In this document: one piece after another, positions 8,249 through 18,007 of the stretch | Layout of the letters: the number at the start of each line of letters is the position of its first letter | How positions within the stretch are numbered: position 1 is the stretch's first letter | From: Clostridium sp. DSM 17811 | Lineage (GTDB): Bacteria; Bacillota; Clostridia; Clostridiales; Clostridiaceae | Direction of reading: 5' to 3' | Assembly: GCF_018861905.1 (NCBI RefSeq) | Contig: NZ_JAHLDU010000011.1 | Coordinates: forward strand, 90,959-154,958 | Length of the DNA stretch: 64,000 nucleotides | Notes under the pieces: generated by a model | Seen by the model: only the letters and a program-made list of their open reading frames with translations | Databases searched by the model: none | What the model was told of the DNA's origin: nothing | Program-made: the position numbers and the translations under genes

Positions 8249-9682
8249 TTATCCTCTTAACGAAGTTTCTCCCATTAAGTATTCATCAATATTTTTAGTA
8301 ACTAAACGCCCCTCATAAATTGCCCAAACAACTAGTGATTGACCTTTTTTCATGTCACCAGCAGCAAAAACACCTTTGGTCTTAGTCATATAATTGTCAT
8401 CTACAATTACATTGCCACGGATATCAAAGTCTAAACCTAGATCGGTAAGCAATCCTTCATGTTGTGGATGTAGAAAGCCCATAGCCAAAATAACTAGGTC
8501 AACTTTTAACTCAAATTCTGAGCCTGGTATTTCAACCATTTGCATGCCTTTTTCAGTATGTGTCCATTCCACTTTAGTGGCATGGAGAGTATTAACAAAG
8601 CCATCCTCACCAGTGAATTTTCTTGTAGTAACATTCCAATCACGGTTACAACCTTCTTCATGTGAAGTTGTAGTTTTCAATGTTCTAGGATATGTTGGCC
8701 ATGGCATTGAAGCATCACGGTTGGCCGGAGGTTTTGGCATAATCTCATACTGATATACGCTCTTAGCGCCTTGCCTAATAGCTGTTCCAATGCAATCAGA
8801 ACCTGTATCACCGCCGCCTAGAACTAATACTACTTTGTCTTTAGCATTTATTTCTGTAGTTTCTATTTCTTTGCCTGAAACTCTTCTATTTTGTTGTTTT
8901 AGATAATCCATAGCAAAGTGTACACCCTTAAGCTCGCGTCCTTCAACTTTCAAATCACGAGGGATTGTACTTCCACCGGTTAAAGCTACAGCATCAAACT
9001 GCGCTAAAAGATTTTTTGCACTATAATCTACGCCGACATTTACGTTAGTTTTAAAATTAACGCCTTCTTCTTTCATAAAGTTCACACGTCTTTCAACTAT
9101 ACTTTTATCTAATTTAAAGTCTGGTATACCATATCGCAAAAGTCCGCCTATTTCGTCGTCCCTCTCGAATACAGTTACATCATGTCCTACAGAATTAAGT
9201 TCAGCAGCAGCTGCAAGACCTGATGGACCTGAACCAATTACAGCAACCTTTTTACCCGTTCTTACTCTAGGTTCTTGTGGGTTTGTCCATCCTTCTTCAA
9301 ATGCTTTTTCTATGATATTTAATTCTATTTCCTTTATTGCGATGGGATCTCTATTAACACCTAATGTACATGAACCTTCACAAGGGGCGGGGCAAATTCT
9401 GCCAGTGAATTCTGGAAAGTTATTTGTAAGAGTTAATCTGTCATATGCTTTCTCCCATTTCTCTTTATATACCATGTCATTCCAATCTGGAATTAAATTT
9501 CCAAGTGGGCAGCCCCAGTTACAAAAAGGGACGCCACACTCCATGCACCTTGCACCTTGCTGACGTAACTTATCAACTGGAAATTTTATGAATAATTCTT
9601 TAGAGTCCTTAACTCTATCTTTAACAGGGCGTTTTTTTGCAGTTTCTCTTTTAAATTCTCTGAAACCTTGCAATTTTCCCAA
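8249..9682 (-). CDS. gltD: Glutamate synthase small subunit (NADPH)
   Basis: Flavoprotein that takes electrons from NADPH and passes them through Fe-S centres to GltB for glutamate formation. The N-terminal region has the cysteine clusters CMECGVPFCNWGCPLGN and CPAPCEGSC. An FAD motif VIGSGPSGLAAA follows near residue 150, and an NADPH motif LGGGDTGSDC near residue 290. The end, FAAGDMKKGQSLVVWAI, is typical. TTG 9682 is preferred because GGAGG sits eight bases upstream; an earlier TTG at 9697 lies inside that site. It is the second gene after gltB. Confidence 0.93.
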   Translation of the reverse strand: MGKLQGFREFKRETAKKRPVKDRVKDSKELFIKFPVDKLRQQGARCMECGVPFCNWGCPLGNLIPDWNDMVYKEKWEKAYDRLTLTNNFPEFTGRICPAPCEGSCTLGVNRDPIAIKEIELNIIEKAFEEGWTNPQEPRVRTGKKVAVIGSGPSGLAAAAELNSVGHDVTVFERDDEIGGLLRYGIPDFKLDKSIVERRVNFMKEEGVNFKTNVNVGVDYSAKNLLAQFDAVALTGGSTIPRDLKVEGRELKGVHFAMDYLKQQNRRVSGKEIETTEINAKDKVVLVLGGGDTGSDCIGTAIRQGAKSVYQYEIMPKPPANRDASMPWPTYPRTLKTTTSHEEGCNRDWNVTTRKFTGEDGFVNTLHATKVEWTHTEKGMQMVEIPGSEFELKVDLVILAMGFLHPQHEGLLTDLGLDFDIRGNVIVDDNYMTKTKGVFAAGDMKKGQSLVVWAIYEGRLVTKNIDEYLMGETSLRG

Positions 9683-9712
9683 ATTTAACACCTCCAAAAT
9701 TGAAAAGTATAA

Positions 9713-9739
9713 ACTGTTCTCAAAATTTGAGAGAACAGT
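9713..9739 (-). promoter_or_regulatory. Stem-loop between gltB and gltD
   Basis: ACTGTTCTC (9713-9721) pairs with GAGAACAGT (9731-9739) in the 89-base gap between the two genes. The downstream run on the minus strand is only weakly T-rich, so it may be a partial terminator or an mRNA-stabilising hairpin that sets subunit ratio. Confidence 0.5.
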
Positions 9740-9771
9740 CTTATATCTTCTTATTGTATTTTCTCTCTAAT

Positions 9772-12700
9772 CTATTTTCCTTCTAGTATTGCTTTGTAAG
9801 CGGTTGGTATTACTCTTTTGAATTTTGATTTATATTCATTCCAATTATTTAAAATTTTATTAGCTTTGTTACTGTTAGTAGCCTCAAAATGTTCTTTTAT
9901 TATTGAATAAAGCTGATCTAAATCTAATTTTGAGGTTATTGATTCTACTTCAATCATTTCCATATTACATTTTGATTTAAAAGTTTCATTCTCATCTATA
10001 ACGTATGCTATACCACCGCTCATTCCGGCTCCAAAGTTTCTACCAGTTCTTCCTATAATAACTACAACTCCGCCAGTCATATATTCACAACCGTGATCTC
10101 CAATTCCTTCAGCTACAGCCTGGGCTCCTGAATTTCTTACTGCAAAACGTTCACCTACGAGTCCGTTTATAAACAATTTACCAGAAGTTGCTCCATAAAG
10201 AATTGTATTACCAGCAATAAAGTTTTCATCTTGGACAAATGTACAATTTTGTGGTGTTTTTACAATAATCTTAGCACCGGATAATCCCTTGCCAACATAA
10301 TCATTTGCATCTCCTACTAATCTTAATGTTAATCCATTAGCACCAAATGCTCCAAAACTTTGACCTGCAGCTCCTACAAAATTTAATGTTATTGTATCGT
10401 CTGGAAGACCAGTAGCACCATATTTCATAGCGATTCTCCCGCTTAACATTGCACCAACAGAACGATTAACATTTTCAATTTCTAAGTTAAATGTACTTTT
10501 CATTCCATTTTCTAAAGATTCTTTTGCCATTTCAATAAGTTTATAATCTAAAGAATTGTCTAAACCATGATTCTGAGCAATTACACAGTAACGTTTAATT
10601 CTCTTTGGCATATCTGGTTTATATAAAATATTTGATAAATCTAGATTTTTTGCTTTCCAATGAGTGATTGCTTTTTTAGGACTAATCTTATCTACTCTAC
10701 CTACCATTTCATTCATAGTTCTAAACCCAAGTTTTGCCATATGCTCCCTTATTTCCATTGCAATAAAGGTAAAGAAGTTTACAACATATTCAGGTTTGCC
10801 TTTGAAATTCTTACGAAGTTCTGGATCTTGAGTAGCTATACCCATATCGCAAGTATTTAAATGACAATTTCTTAGCATAGTACAACCTAGAACTACAAGA
10901 GCTGTAGTTGCAAATCCAAATTCTTCAGCTCCAAGAAGTGCAGCGATAACAACATCGCGGCCTGTTTTAAGCTGACCATCAGTTTGAACTGTTACTCTGC
11001 TTCTTAAATTGTTTAGCAGAAGTACCTGCTGAGTCTCAGCAAGTCCAAGCTCCCAAGGAAGTCCTGCATGCTTAATAGATGATAGTGGGGAAGCTCCTGT
11101 TCCACCATCATGACCACTTATTACTATAGCATCAGAATGTGCTTTAACAACTCCAGCAGCTATTGTTCCAACTCCTAATTCTGAAACTAATTTCGTACTT
11201 ATTCGTGCATGAGGATTTACACTCTTTAAATCATAAATAAGCTGAGCTAAATCTTCAATTGAGTATATATCATGATGAGGTGGTGGTGATATTAAATCAA
11301 TTCCAGGCGTTGAATGCCTAAGTCTTGCTATATTAACATCTACTTTTTTACCTGGTAGTTGCCCACCTTCTCCAGGTTTAGCACCTTGAGCTATCTTAAT
11401 TTGTAATTCATCTGCATTAACAAGGTATTCAGTTGTAACTCCAAATCTAGCAGAAGCTATTTGTTTAATTGCACTTCGTCTTAAATCTCCATTCTGATCA
11501 ACCTTGAATCTTTCAGGGTCTTCTCCACCTTCACCAGTATTACTTTTTCCACCAAGTCTATTCATAGCTATAGCCATAGTTTCATGAGCTTCTTTACTGA
11601 TAGATCCAAATGACATTGCACCTGAGCAGAAACGCTTAACTATTTCACTTATTGGTTCAACTTGCTCTATTGGAATTTCATTTCCATAATTAAGTTCGAA
11701 TAATCCTCTAATGGTACATAAATGTTTGTCCTGATCATTTATGATTTTTGAGTATTCTTTATATAAGTTGTAATCGTTAGTCCTTGCAGCTACTTGAAGT
11801 TTATATATTGTATCAGGATTAAACAGGTGATATTCTCCATCTTTTCTCCAAGAATATAATCCACCAACATCGAGTTCTGCTATAGGTTTTCTTAACTTAT
11901 TAAATGCATTTTTATGTCTAATTAATACTTCCTTTGCCACAGTTTCTATACCAATTCCACCAATTCTAGAAGGTGTTCCTCCAAAATATTTTTGTAGAAA
12001 GTCAGAATTTAAGCCAACAGCATCAAAAATTTGTGCCCCGTGATAACTTTGAATAGTTGATATTCCCATCTTTGATAATATTTTTAGAAGACCTTGTGAT
12101 ACTGCATGTATATAGTTTTCATGAGCTTTTTCTATAGAAATATTTTCTATATCACCCTCATTTATAATATTATCAATTGATTTAAATGCAAGGTATGGAT
12201 TAACACCAGTTGCACCATAACCAATTAATAAGGCCATATGCATTGTCTCTCTTGCTTCTCCTGTTTCAACTATTATAGAAACAAAAGTTCTGGTTTTTTC
12301 GCGTATTAAATGCTGTTGAACAGCAGATAACGCAAGCAAACTTGGGATTGCAGCATCATATGAGTCTACTAATCTGTCACTAAGAACGATAATATTATAT
12401 CCTTCTTTAATTCTTGTAGATGCTCTTTCACAAATTTTATCAAGTGCCATTTTGAAACCTTCAACCCCAGTGTCTGCCTTAAAAGTTATAGGGATTGTTG
12501 TAGTTTTAAAAGCATTATCTTTTAAATTCTTAATTTTAGCCATTTCTAAATTTGTTAAAAGGGGTCTGCTTATTTCAATAAATGGATTATCATTAGAATC
12601 CTGATTTAAAACATTATATTGAGAGCCCACATAGTTCATTAAAGACATTACCATTTTTTCTCTAATTGAATCAATTGGAGGATTGGTAACTTGGGCAAAA

Positions 12701-14292
12701 AGTTGCTTAAAATAAGCAAATAAAAGCTGTGGTTTGTTAGATAAAACAGCAAGGGGAGTATCATTTCCCATAGAACCAATGGGCTCTTTACCGTTTTTCG
12801 CCATAGGAGATAAGATAAGTTTTAAATCCTCTAGAGTATAACCAAAGGCTTGCTGTTTTTCCTTTAAAATATCTTTATCTATTATAACTTCATCAACTAC
12901 ACCATCAAAATCTTCTAGATATAGTTTGTTTTTTAAAACCATTTCGCCATAAGGCTTATTTGTACAAACTGTTTTCTTAACTTCGTCGTCTGTAATTATT
13001 CGTCCTTCGTTTGTATCAATTAGGAACATTTTTCCTGGTTGAAGTTTGCCCTTTTTTTTGATATCTTCTGGTTTAAATTTAAGAACTCCAGCTTCAGACG
13101 CAAGAACAGCAAAACCATCCTTTGTTATTACGTATCTTGCAGGTCTAAGTCCATTTCTATCCAGGGTCGCACCTATTCTAATTCCATCCGTAAATGCAAC
13201 GACAGCTGGGCCATCCCAAGGTTCAATAAGCGATCCATGATATTCATAAAATGATCTCTTATAATCTTCCATATCATCATTTGTAGTCCAAACTTCAGGA
13301 ATCAACATCATCAAACTATGAGTTAGAGATCTTCCATCCATTTTTAATAGTTCCAACATATTATCTAAGGAAGCTGAGTCGCTACCATTAGGACTAATGA
13401 TTGGGAATAACTTCTTAAGATTTTCTCCGTACACATTAGATTTTATTATTCCTTCCCTAGCATTCATCCAGTTTCTATTTCCACGAATAGTATTTATTTC
13501 ACCATTATGAGCCAAATATCTAAAAGGTTGCGCTAAATCCCAAGTTGGAAAGGTGTTTGTACTATATCTTTGATGAACAAGGCAAAGAGCACTTTTAAAG
13601 TTTATGTCTTGCAAATCAATGTAAAAGCCTTTTATTTGTTCAGCAAGTAAAAGTCCCTTGTAAACAATTGTTCTGCTAGAAAGACTACAGATATAGAAAT
13701 ATTCTGTGCTTCTATTAACCAATTTGATTACTTCGCTTTCAGCTCTTTTTCTTATAACATAAAGTCTTCTTTCAAATTCTTCTTGTAGTTCATCTTCGGA
13801 AAGTGATTCATCCTTAAAGGTTGACCCTATAAATATCTGTCTTATAATAGGTTCGGTTCCTTTTGCTGTGTCACCAATGTTTCTACTATCTATAGGAACA
13901 GATCTCCAGCCGATTATTTTTTGTCCTTCTTCTTCTGCAATTCTCTCGAATATGCCTTCACATTGAAATCTCAATGCCGGTTCTTTTGGTAAAAAAATCA
14001 TTCCTACAGCGTATTTTCCGACTCTAGGTAATTCGAGTCCTAAATTGTCACAGCTAATTCTAAAAAATTCATCAGGAATTTGAACAAGTATTCCTGCACC
14101 ATCGCCAGTTTTAGGGTCTGCCCCTACTGCACCTCTATGGGTTAAATTCACGAGAACCTTTAGCCCTTTTTTTATAATATCGTTGGTTTTTTCACCTCTG
14201 ACATTCACTACAAAGCCAACGCCACAATTATCTTTTTCATTAGCAGGATCATATAATCCCTGCTTTTCAGGATAACCAATGCTAGTATTCAC
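9772..14292 (-). CDS. gltB: Glutamate synthase large subunit
   Basis: Makes glutamate from 2-oxoglutarate and glutamine-derived ammonia; 1506 residues, normal for GltB. C23 (DNCGVGF) is the amidotransferase nucleophile, exposed after removal of a 22-residue propeptide. The class II glutaminase domain is followed by the central and FMN-binding synthase domains, with cluster motif CTMLRNCHLNTC (C-x5-C-x4-C), and then the C-terminal GXGXG beta-helix. The start is GTG 14292 after AGAAGGGGG. A promoter lies 40-67 bases upstream and gltD follows on the same strand. GltB and GltD together form the NADPH-GOGAT complex. Confidence 0.95.
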   Translation of the reverse strand: MNTSIGYPEKQGLYDPANEKDNCGVGFVVNVRGEKTNDIIKKGLKVLVNLTHRGAVGADPKTGDGAGILVQIPDEFFRISCDNLGLELPRVGKYAVGMIFLPKEPALRFQCEGIFERIAEEEGQKIIGWRSVPIDSRNIGDTAKGTEPIIRQIFIGSTFKDESLSEDELQEEFERRLYVIRKRAESEVIKLVNRSTEYFYICSLSSRTIVYKGLLLAEQIKGFYIDLQDINFKSALCLVHQRYSTNTFPTWDLAQPFRYLAHNGEINTIRGNRNWMNAREGIIKSNVYGENLKKLFPIISPNGSDSASLDNMLELLKMDGRSLTHSLMMLIPEVWTTNDDMEDYKRSFYEYHGSLIEPWDGPAVVAFTDGIRIGATLDRNGLRPARYVITKDGFAVLASEAGVLKFKPEDIKKKGKLQPGKMFLIDTNEGRIITDDEVKKTVCTNKPYGEMVLKNKLYLEDFDGVVDEVIIDKDILKEKQQAFGYTLEDLKLILSPMAKNGKEPIGSMGNDTPLAVLSNKPQLLFAYFKQLFAQVTNPPIDSIREKMVMSLMNYVGSQYNVLNQDSNDNPFIEISRPLLTNLEMAKIKNLKDNAFKTTTIPITFKADTGVEGFKMALDKICERASTRIKEGYNIIVLSDRLVDSYDAAIPSLLALSAVQQHLIREKTRTFVSIIVETGEARETMHMALLIGYGATGVNPYLAFKSIDNIINEGDIENISIEKAHENYIHAVSQGLLKILSKMGISTIQSYHGAQIFDAVGLNSDFLQKYFGGTPSRIGGIGIETVAKEVLIRHKNAFNKLRKPIAELDVGGLYSWRKDGEYHLFNPDTIYKLQVAARTNDYNLYKEYSKIINDQDKHLCTIRGLFELNYGNEIPIEQVEPISEIVKRFCSGAMSFGSISKEAHETMAIAMNRLGGKSNTGEGGEDPERFKVDQNGDLRRSAIKQIASARFGVTTEYLVNADELQIKIAQGAKPGEGGQLPGKKVDVNIARLRHSTPGIDLISPPPHHDIYSIEDLAQLIYDLKSVNPHARISTKLVSELGVGTIAAGVVKAHSDAIVISGHDGGTGASPLSSIKHAGLPWELGLAETQQVLLLNNLRSRVTVQTDGQLKTGRDVVIAALLGAEEFGFATTALVVLGCTMLRNCHLNTCDMGIATQDPELRKNFKGKPEYVVNFFTFIAMEIREHMAKLGFRTMNEMVGRVDKISPKKAITHWKAKNLDLSNILYKPDMPKRIKRYCVIAQNHGLDNSLDYKLIEMAKESLENGMKSTFNLEIENVNRSVGAMLSGRIAMKYGATGLPDDTITLNFVGAAGQSFGAFGANGLTLRLVGDANDYVGKGLSGAKIIVKTPQNCTFVQDENFIAGNTILYGATSGKLFINGLVGERFAVRNSGAQAVAEGIGDHGCEYMTGGVVVIIGRTGRNFGAGMSGGIAYVIDENETFKSKCNMEMIEVESITSKLDLDQLYSIIKEHFEATNSNKANKILNNWNEYKSKFKRVIPTAYKAILEGK

Positions 14293-14331
14293 AATATTAC
14301 CCCCTTCTAATTTTATAAAGTAATTATATAA

Positions 14332-14359
14332 ATTGTACCACGATTTTATAATTTTGCAA
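14332..14359 (-). promoter_or_regulatory. Promoter of gltBD
   Basis: On the minus strand TTGCAA (14359-14354), 16-base spacer, TACAAT (14337-14332), about 40 bases before the GTG start. Confidence 0.65.
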
Positions 14360-14449
14360 GTTCGATTTTAAAACGAGTCAAAAATAACAATTTACAGACT
14401 ATTTACAAGGAATTTACAGCAGAGATTAATGTTATCATTTAACAACAAA

Positions 14450-14488
14450 GGCAACAGTCATTGAAAATAATTTTCAATGACTGTTGCC
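14450..14488 (-). terminator. Terminator of the SGNH hydrolase gene
   Basis: Nearly perfect 39-base palindrome starting GGCAACAGTCATTGAAAA. On the minus strand it is followed by CTTTGTTGTT, a moderately T-rich tail. It starts 16 bases after the hydrolase stop codon. Confidence 0.75.
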
Positions 14489-14503
14489 AAGTAAATTTGT
14501 TTT

Positions 14504-15220
14504 TTAACTTTCTAATAAAAAATTATAATTTTCTTTTAGAAAGTTTAATATAACAGTTGCTATTAATGACTGACCGTCGATGTTTGGATGTATCCCATCT
14601 TTACATAAAAACCGAGTGTAATCATTATGTTTTAAAAACTCTGAACGAATATCAATAAGTACAGTATCAGTTTCATTAGCTACCTGAGTAATCATTTTAC
14701 TATAAGAATTATGCCAAGTAAAAAGTCTATCCTTTGTTCCGAGCCAATGTAAAATGTTTTTCTCTGAAGTACAATCTTCTTTTGAAATCCAGTTAAAATA
14801 TTTTAAAGGATCAAGTGGAGGCAAAGTAAGAAGTACCGGCATTATGTGATTATTTTTTAATGTATCGATCATTGAAAGTAATGTTTCACGAAAAGTATAT
14901 ATATCAGTGTTTGGTTTGTATTCCATTTCAGGATTTTTGGCGATTTCATCCCATTTATAATCGCAATCATTACCACCAAATTCTACTAAAACTATATCAG
15001 GTGATTTTTTAATCACATCATTATACATTTTAAGTGCACCACGAATAATTGTATTACCAAATTTACCTGCATTGTACACAGGTCCTTTTATTTTATTATC
15101 TATAATACTTGTAAAATTTTCTTTTAAAGTTGCATATTTAGATTTTTTATCATCATAAATAATCCCTTTTGTAATAGAATCTCCATATGCTACTATAATG
15201 TAACTATCTTTAACTTCCAT
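14504..15220 (-). CDS. SGNH/GDSL-family esterase or lipase
   Basis: Serine hydrolase of 238 residues acting on ester bonds; the substrate cannot be told. Block I AYGDSITKG carries nucleophile S15, an NAGKFGN block supplies the oxyanion glycine, block III is FGGNDCDY, and block V DGIHPN gives the Asp-His pair. There is no signal peptide, so it should be cytoplasmic. ATG 15220 follows a GGAGG sequence. It is a single-gene unit with its own promoter and terminator, unrelated to gltB next to it. Confidence 0.85.
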   Translation of the reverse strand: MEVKDSYIIVAYGDSITKGIIYDDKKSKYATLKENFTSIIDNKIKGPVYNAGKFGNTIIRGALKMYNDVIKKSPDIVLVEFGGNDCDYKWDEIAKNPEMEYKPNTDIYTFRETLLSMIDTLKNNHIMPVLLTLPPLDPLKYFNWISKEDCTSEKNILHWLGTKDRLFTWHNSYSKMITQVANETDTVLIDIRSEFLKHNDYTRFLCKDGIHPNIDGQSLIATVILNFLKENYNFLLES

Positions 15221-15275
15221 AATACACCTCCATAAAACTAAATTATATAAATCAAATTACTTATTCTATGTTAAT

Positions 15276-15304
15276 ATTATACCATAGGAATACAAACATT
15301 TCAA
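15276..15304 (-). promoter_or_regulatory. Promoter of the SGNH hydrolase gene
   Basis: On the minus strand TTGAAA (15304-15299), 17-base spacer ending in TGG, and TATAAT (15281-15276). Confidence 0.75.
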
Positions 15305-15530
15305 TACATAGTTATTAAAACTACGTAAAACATTAAAATTTTTATTAAGTTACTTATTTAATATATTATTCCCATTATTATTTGGTATATTCTATACTAA
15401 ACAATAAACTTATATAAGTGATTTAATTCTTTCCTTATAATTTTTTTATTTGATAATATTTATTAGCAATATTTTCAATAGACGAAAAAAGTATGGGAAA
15501 ATATATAGGATAATAATAGCAATAATTGTG

Positions 15531-15588
15531 TTGACAATTCATTAAACTAATGATAACATACACCTAACCTATAGGATAAGTATGGTTA
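15531..15588 (+). promoter_or_regulatory. Promoter and operator-like repeat before the sulfate cluster
   Basis: TTGACA (15531-15536), 17-base spacer, TAACAT (15554-15559). Directly after it is an imperfect dyad TAACCTATA (15565-15573) and TATGGTTA (15581-15588), placed where a repressor would block clearance. The rest of the 15221-15683 gap is AT-rich and shows only the minus-strand promoter of the SGNH gene. Confidence 0.6.
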
Positions 15589-15683
15589 AGCGCTGTGAAT
15601 AATTTAAAAATATAATTAATTAAATACTTCTGACAAAATAGTTAAAAGTTAAAACAATTATTATTATGTAGAAGGGAAACGTT

Positions 15684-16883
15684 GTGAAAGAAAACATTAA
15701 TATATTGAAGAACTTAAGTAATGAAGAAAAAAAGATATTCAACTCACTTCAGAATGAGGGACCTATTACCAAAAGTGAAATATCCAGATTAACAGAAATT
15801 AAATTAACTACATTAAATAATACAATGGAAATATTAGAAAAAAAAAGAATTATAGTAAGGGAAGCTATAGGTCAATCTACAGGTGGAAGAAGACCAGTTC
15901 TATATGATGTGAATTTATTAGAATTTTATATTATAGGAATAGATATATCTAGAGTTTATACTCAGGTAATCATTGCTAACTTAAAAATGGAAATATTGTA
16001 TAAAGAAATGTTTAATATGGATATTTTTTGTTCTCCGCAGGAAACTGTGAGAAGAATATATGAAATTATTAATAAAGCAAATCAAAATTTAAGATTAGAT
16101 AGTAGGAACTTGGTAGGAGTAGGTCTTGGAACAGTAGGCCCATTAGATATAAAAAATGGGATAATGATAAGTCCTGTTAATTTTAGTGCACTAGGTTGGT
16201 CGAATGTCCCTATAAAAGAAATGCTTGAGAAAAAATTAAATTGTCCTATTATTATTGAAAATGGAGTAAATGCAGCTGTTATTGGAGAATATTTTTATGG
16301 TATTGGAAAAGGAGTTGAAAATATTGCTTATTTAAATTGTGGAATAGGCATAAGAACAGGTACAGTTTTATCTAGTAAGCTAATGAGGACGATAAGCGAT
16401 GATGAAGATGCTTTAGGACATATGATAGTCGATGTTCATGGAGAAAAGTGTAAATGCGGAAATTTTGGATGCATAGAGAGTTATTCATCTATAAATGCAA
16501 TAATAAAAAAGTTTTCCTTAGAAGTTAAAAAGGGAAGAAAGACTATAATAAATAAGCAATTAAAAAATATAGGTTATAAAGATATTTGTATTGCAGCAGA
16601 AAGAAATGATAATTTATCTAAAGAAATACTAATAGGTGCTGCTTTAATTTTAGGAACTGGGTTAGTTAATTATATTAATCTACTAAATCCAGGATTGGTT
16701 ATATTAAGTGGTCCTTTAATAATTAATTCAAAGCTATTTTATAATGAGTGTATTAAAACTGTATTCAAAAAATTGCATCCAGATAGAATGAAAAAGATTA
16801 TTTTTAGTAGAGGTGGATTTTTTAAAGAAAATGCAATTTCGATTGGTGCCGTAGCTTTAGTAATTAAAGATATTTATAATTAA
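15684..16883 (+). CDS. ROK-family transcriptional regulator
   Basis: Protein of 399 residues with an N-terminal winged helix-turn-helix (about 15-75; ITKSEISRLTEIKLTTLNN) and a ROK sugar-kinase-like domain. The ROK zinc motif CKCGNFGCIE is preceded by the conserved GHMIVDVHG histidine segment. ROK repressors usually sense sugars or sugar phosphates, so its place at the head of a sulfate assimilation cluster, 66 bases before the transporter gene, is unexpected. It may be autoregulated at the operator-like dyad upstream. GTG 15684 follows GAAGGG. Family is certain; ligand and targets are unknown. Confidence 0.85.
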   Translation: MKENINILKNLSNEEKKIFNSLQNEGPITKSEISRLTEIKLTTLNNTMEILEKKRIIVREAIGQSTGGRRPVLYDVNLLEFYIIGIDISRVYTQVIIANLKMEILYKEMFNMDIFCSPQETVRRIYEIINKANQNLRLDSRNLVGVGLGTVGPLDIKNGIMISPVNFSALGWSNVPIKEMLEKKLNCPIIIENGVNAAVIGEYFYGIGKGVENIAYLNCGIGIRTGTVLSSKLMRTISDDEDALGHMIVDVHGEKCKCGNFGCIESYSSINAIIKKFSLEVKKGRKTIINKQLKNIGYKDICIAAERNDNLSKEILIGAALILGTGLVNYINLLNPGLVILSGPLIINSKLFYNECIKTVFKKLHPDRMKKIIFSRGGFFKENAISIGAVALVIKDIYN

Positions 16884-16949
16884 CATCCTTAAATGTATAT
16901 AGGTAGTATTGAATATTTCAATAAAACTAATTTTAGTAGGAGGCCTACG

Positions 16950-17993
16950 TTGAAAAATTCAAAGGGATTTAAAGTTTCAGGAGTAATAGTGGCAGGATTT
17001 TTAATTATCGCTGGATTATCAGGATGTTCATCAAAAAAAGTGGTAAATGAGAATGTTGATGTTAGAGTTGGATATTTTCCAAATATAACCCATTCTCAAG
17101 CTCTTGTAGGACGAGAGCAAGGTAGCTTTCAAAAGGCTATAGGAACGAAAAACAAAGTAATGTGGAAATTATTTAATGCAGGACCTGCAGAAGTAGAAGC
17201 ATTATTTGCAAAAGCTATTGATATTGCATATATTGGGCCTGGTCCTGCTATCAATGGATATTCAAAATCAAAAGGGGATATTCAAATCGTCGCAGGTGCA
17301 ACGGATGCTGGTGCAATATTTGTATCTAAAAAGGGAATGGTTATTAAGAATTTGAAAGATTTAAGTGGTAAAAAAATTGGAGTTCCACAGTTCGGAAATA
17401 CGCAAGATTTAACACTTAGGAACATATTGTCTGAAAATGGACTTAAGGATAAAACAAAGGGTGGAACGGTTGAAGTAAGGCAAGCATCAAATGCTGACAT
17501 TTTATCATTGCTAAAAAAAGGGGACATAGATGCTGCATTAGTACCTGAACCTTGGGGATCAAGACTCATTAAAGAGGCAGGAGCAAATGTTATTTTAGAT
17601 TATAAAGAATTATTTAGACAAGGTAACTATACTACAGCTGTAGTAGTTGTAAGAACTGAATTTTTAAAGCAGCATCCATTAATTGTTGAAAACTTTATAA
17701 AAGCACATGTAGATGTTACTACTTATATTAATAAGAATCCGGGTATAGCTAAGGTAATAGTTAATAAACAAATTACTGAGTTGACAAAAAAAGGAATAGA
17801 AAAGGATGTTTTAGATGCTGCCTTTAAAAGATTAACAATTACAAATAATCCACAAAAGGATTCCGTTTTAGATTTTGTTAAATTTTCACTTCAAGAAGGG
17901 TTTTTAAGATTAAATCCAGACACAAAGAATTTGTTTAACCTTACAATTTTAAATAAGGTTTTAAAAGAAAAAGGTCAAGTTCAAATCAAATAA
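16950..17993 (+). CDS. ABC transporter substrate-binding lipoprotein, SsuA/NrtA type
   Basis: Extracellular lipoprotein of 347 residues that captures an oxyanion (sulfate, sulfonate or similar) for the ABC transporter encoded next. The signal peptide ends in lipobox LSGC with C26 as the lipidated residue. Motifs typical of the NMT1/SsuA fold include RVGYFPNITHSQALVG and the GKKIGVPQFGNTQD block. TTG 16950 is chosen because AGGAGG lies six bases upstream; earlier in-frame starts have no binding site and would add a non-signal N-terminus. Sulfate is the likely substrate because cysDN and aprAB follow; the family alone would suggest sulfonates. Confidence 0.83.
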   Translation: MKNSKGFKVSGVIVAGFLIIAGLSGCSSKKVVNENVDVRVGYFPNITHSQALVGREQGSFQKAIGTKNKVMWKLFNAGPAEVEALFAKAIDIAYIGPGPAINGYSKSKGDIQIVAGATDAGAIFVSKKGMVIKNLKDLSGKKIGVPQFGNTQDLTLRNILSENGLKDKTKGGTVEVRQASNADILSLLKKGDIDAALVPEPWGSRLIKEAGANVILDYKELFRQGNYTTAVVVVRTEFLKQHPLIVENFIKAHVDVTTYINKNPGIAKVIVNKQITELTKKGIEKDVLDAAFKRLTITNNPQKDSVLDFVKFSLQEGFLRLNPDTKNLFNLTILNKVLKEKGQVQIK

Positions 17994-18007
17994 AAGAGGT
18001 GATAAGT

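Noticed and set aside
8394..9770. Plus-strand open frames opposite gltD
   Set aside because: They mirror the codon structure of gltD, have no ribosome binding sites and encode no recognisable protein.
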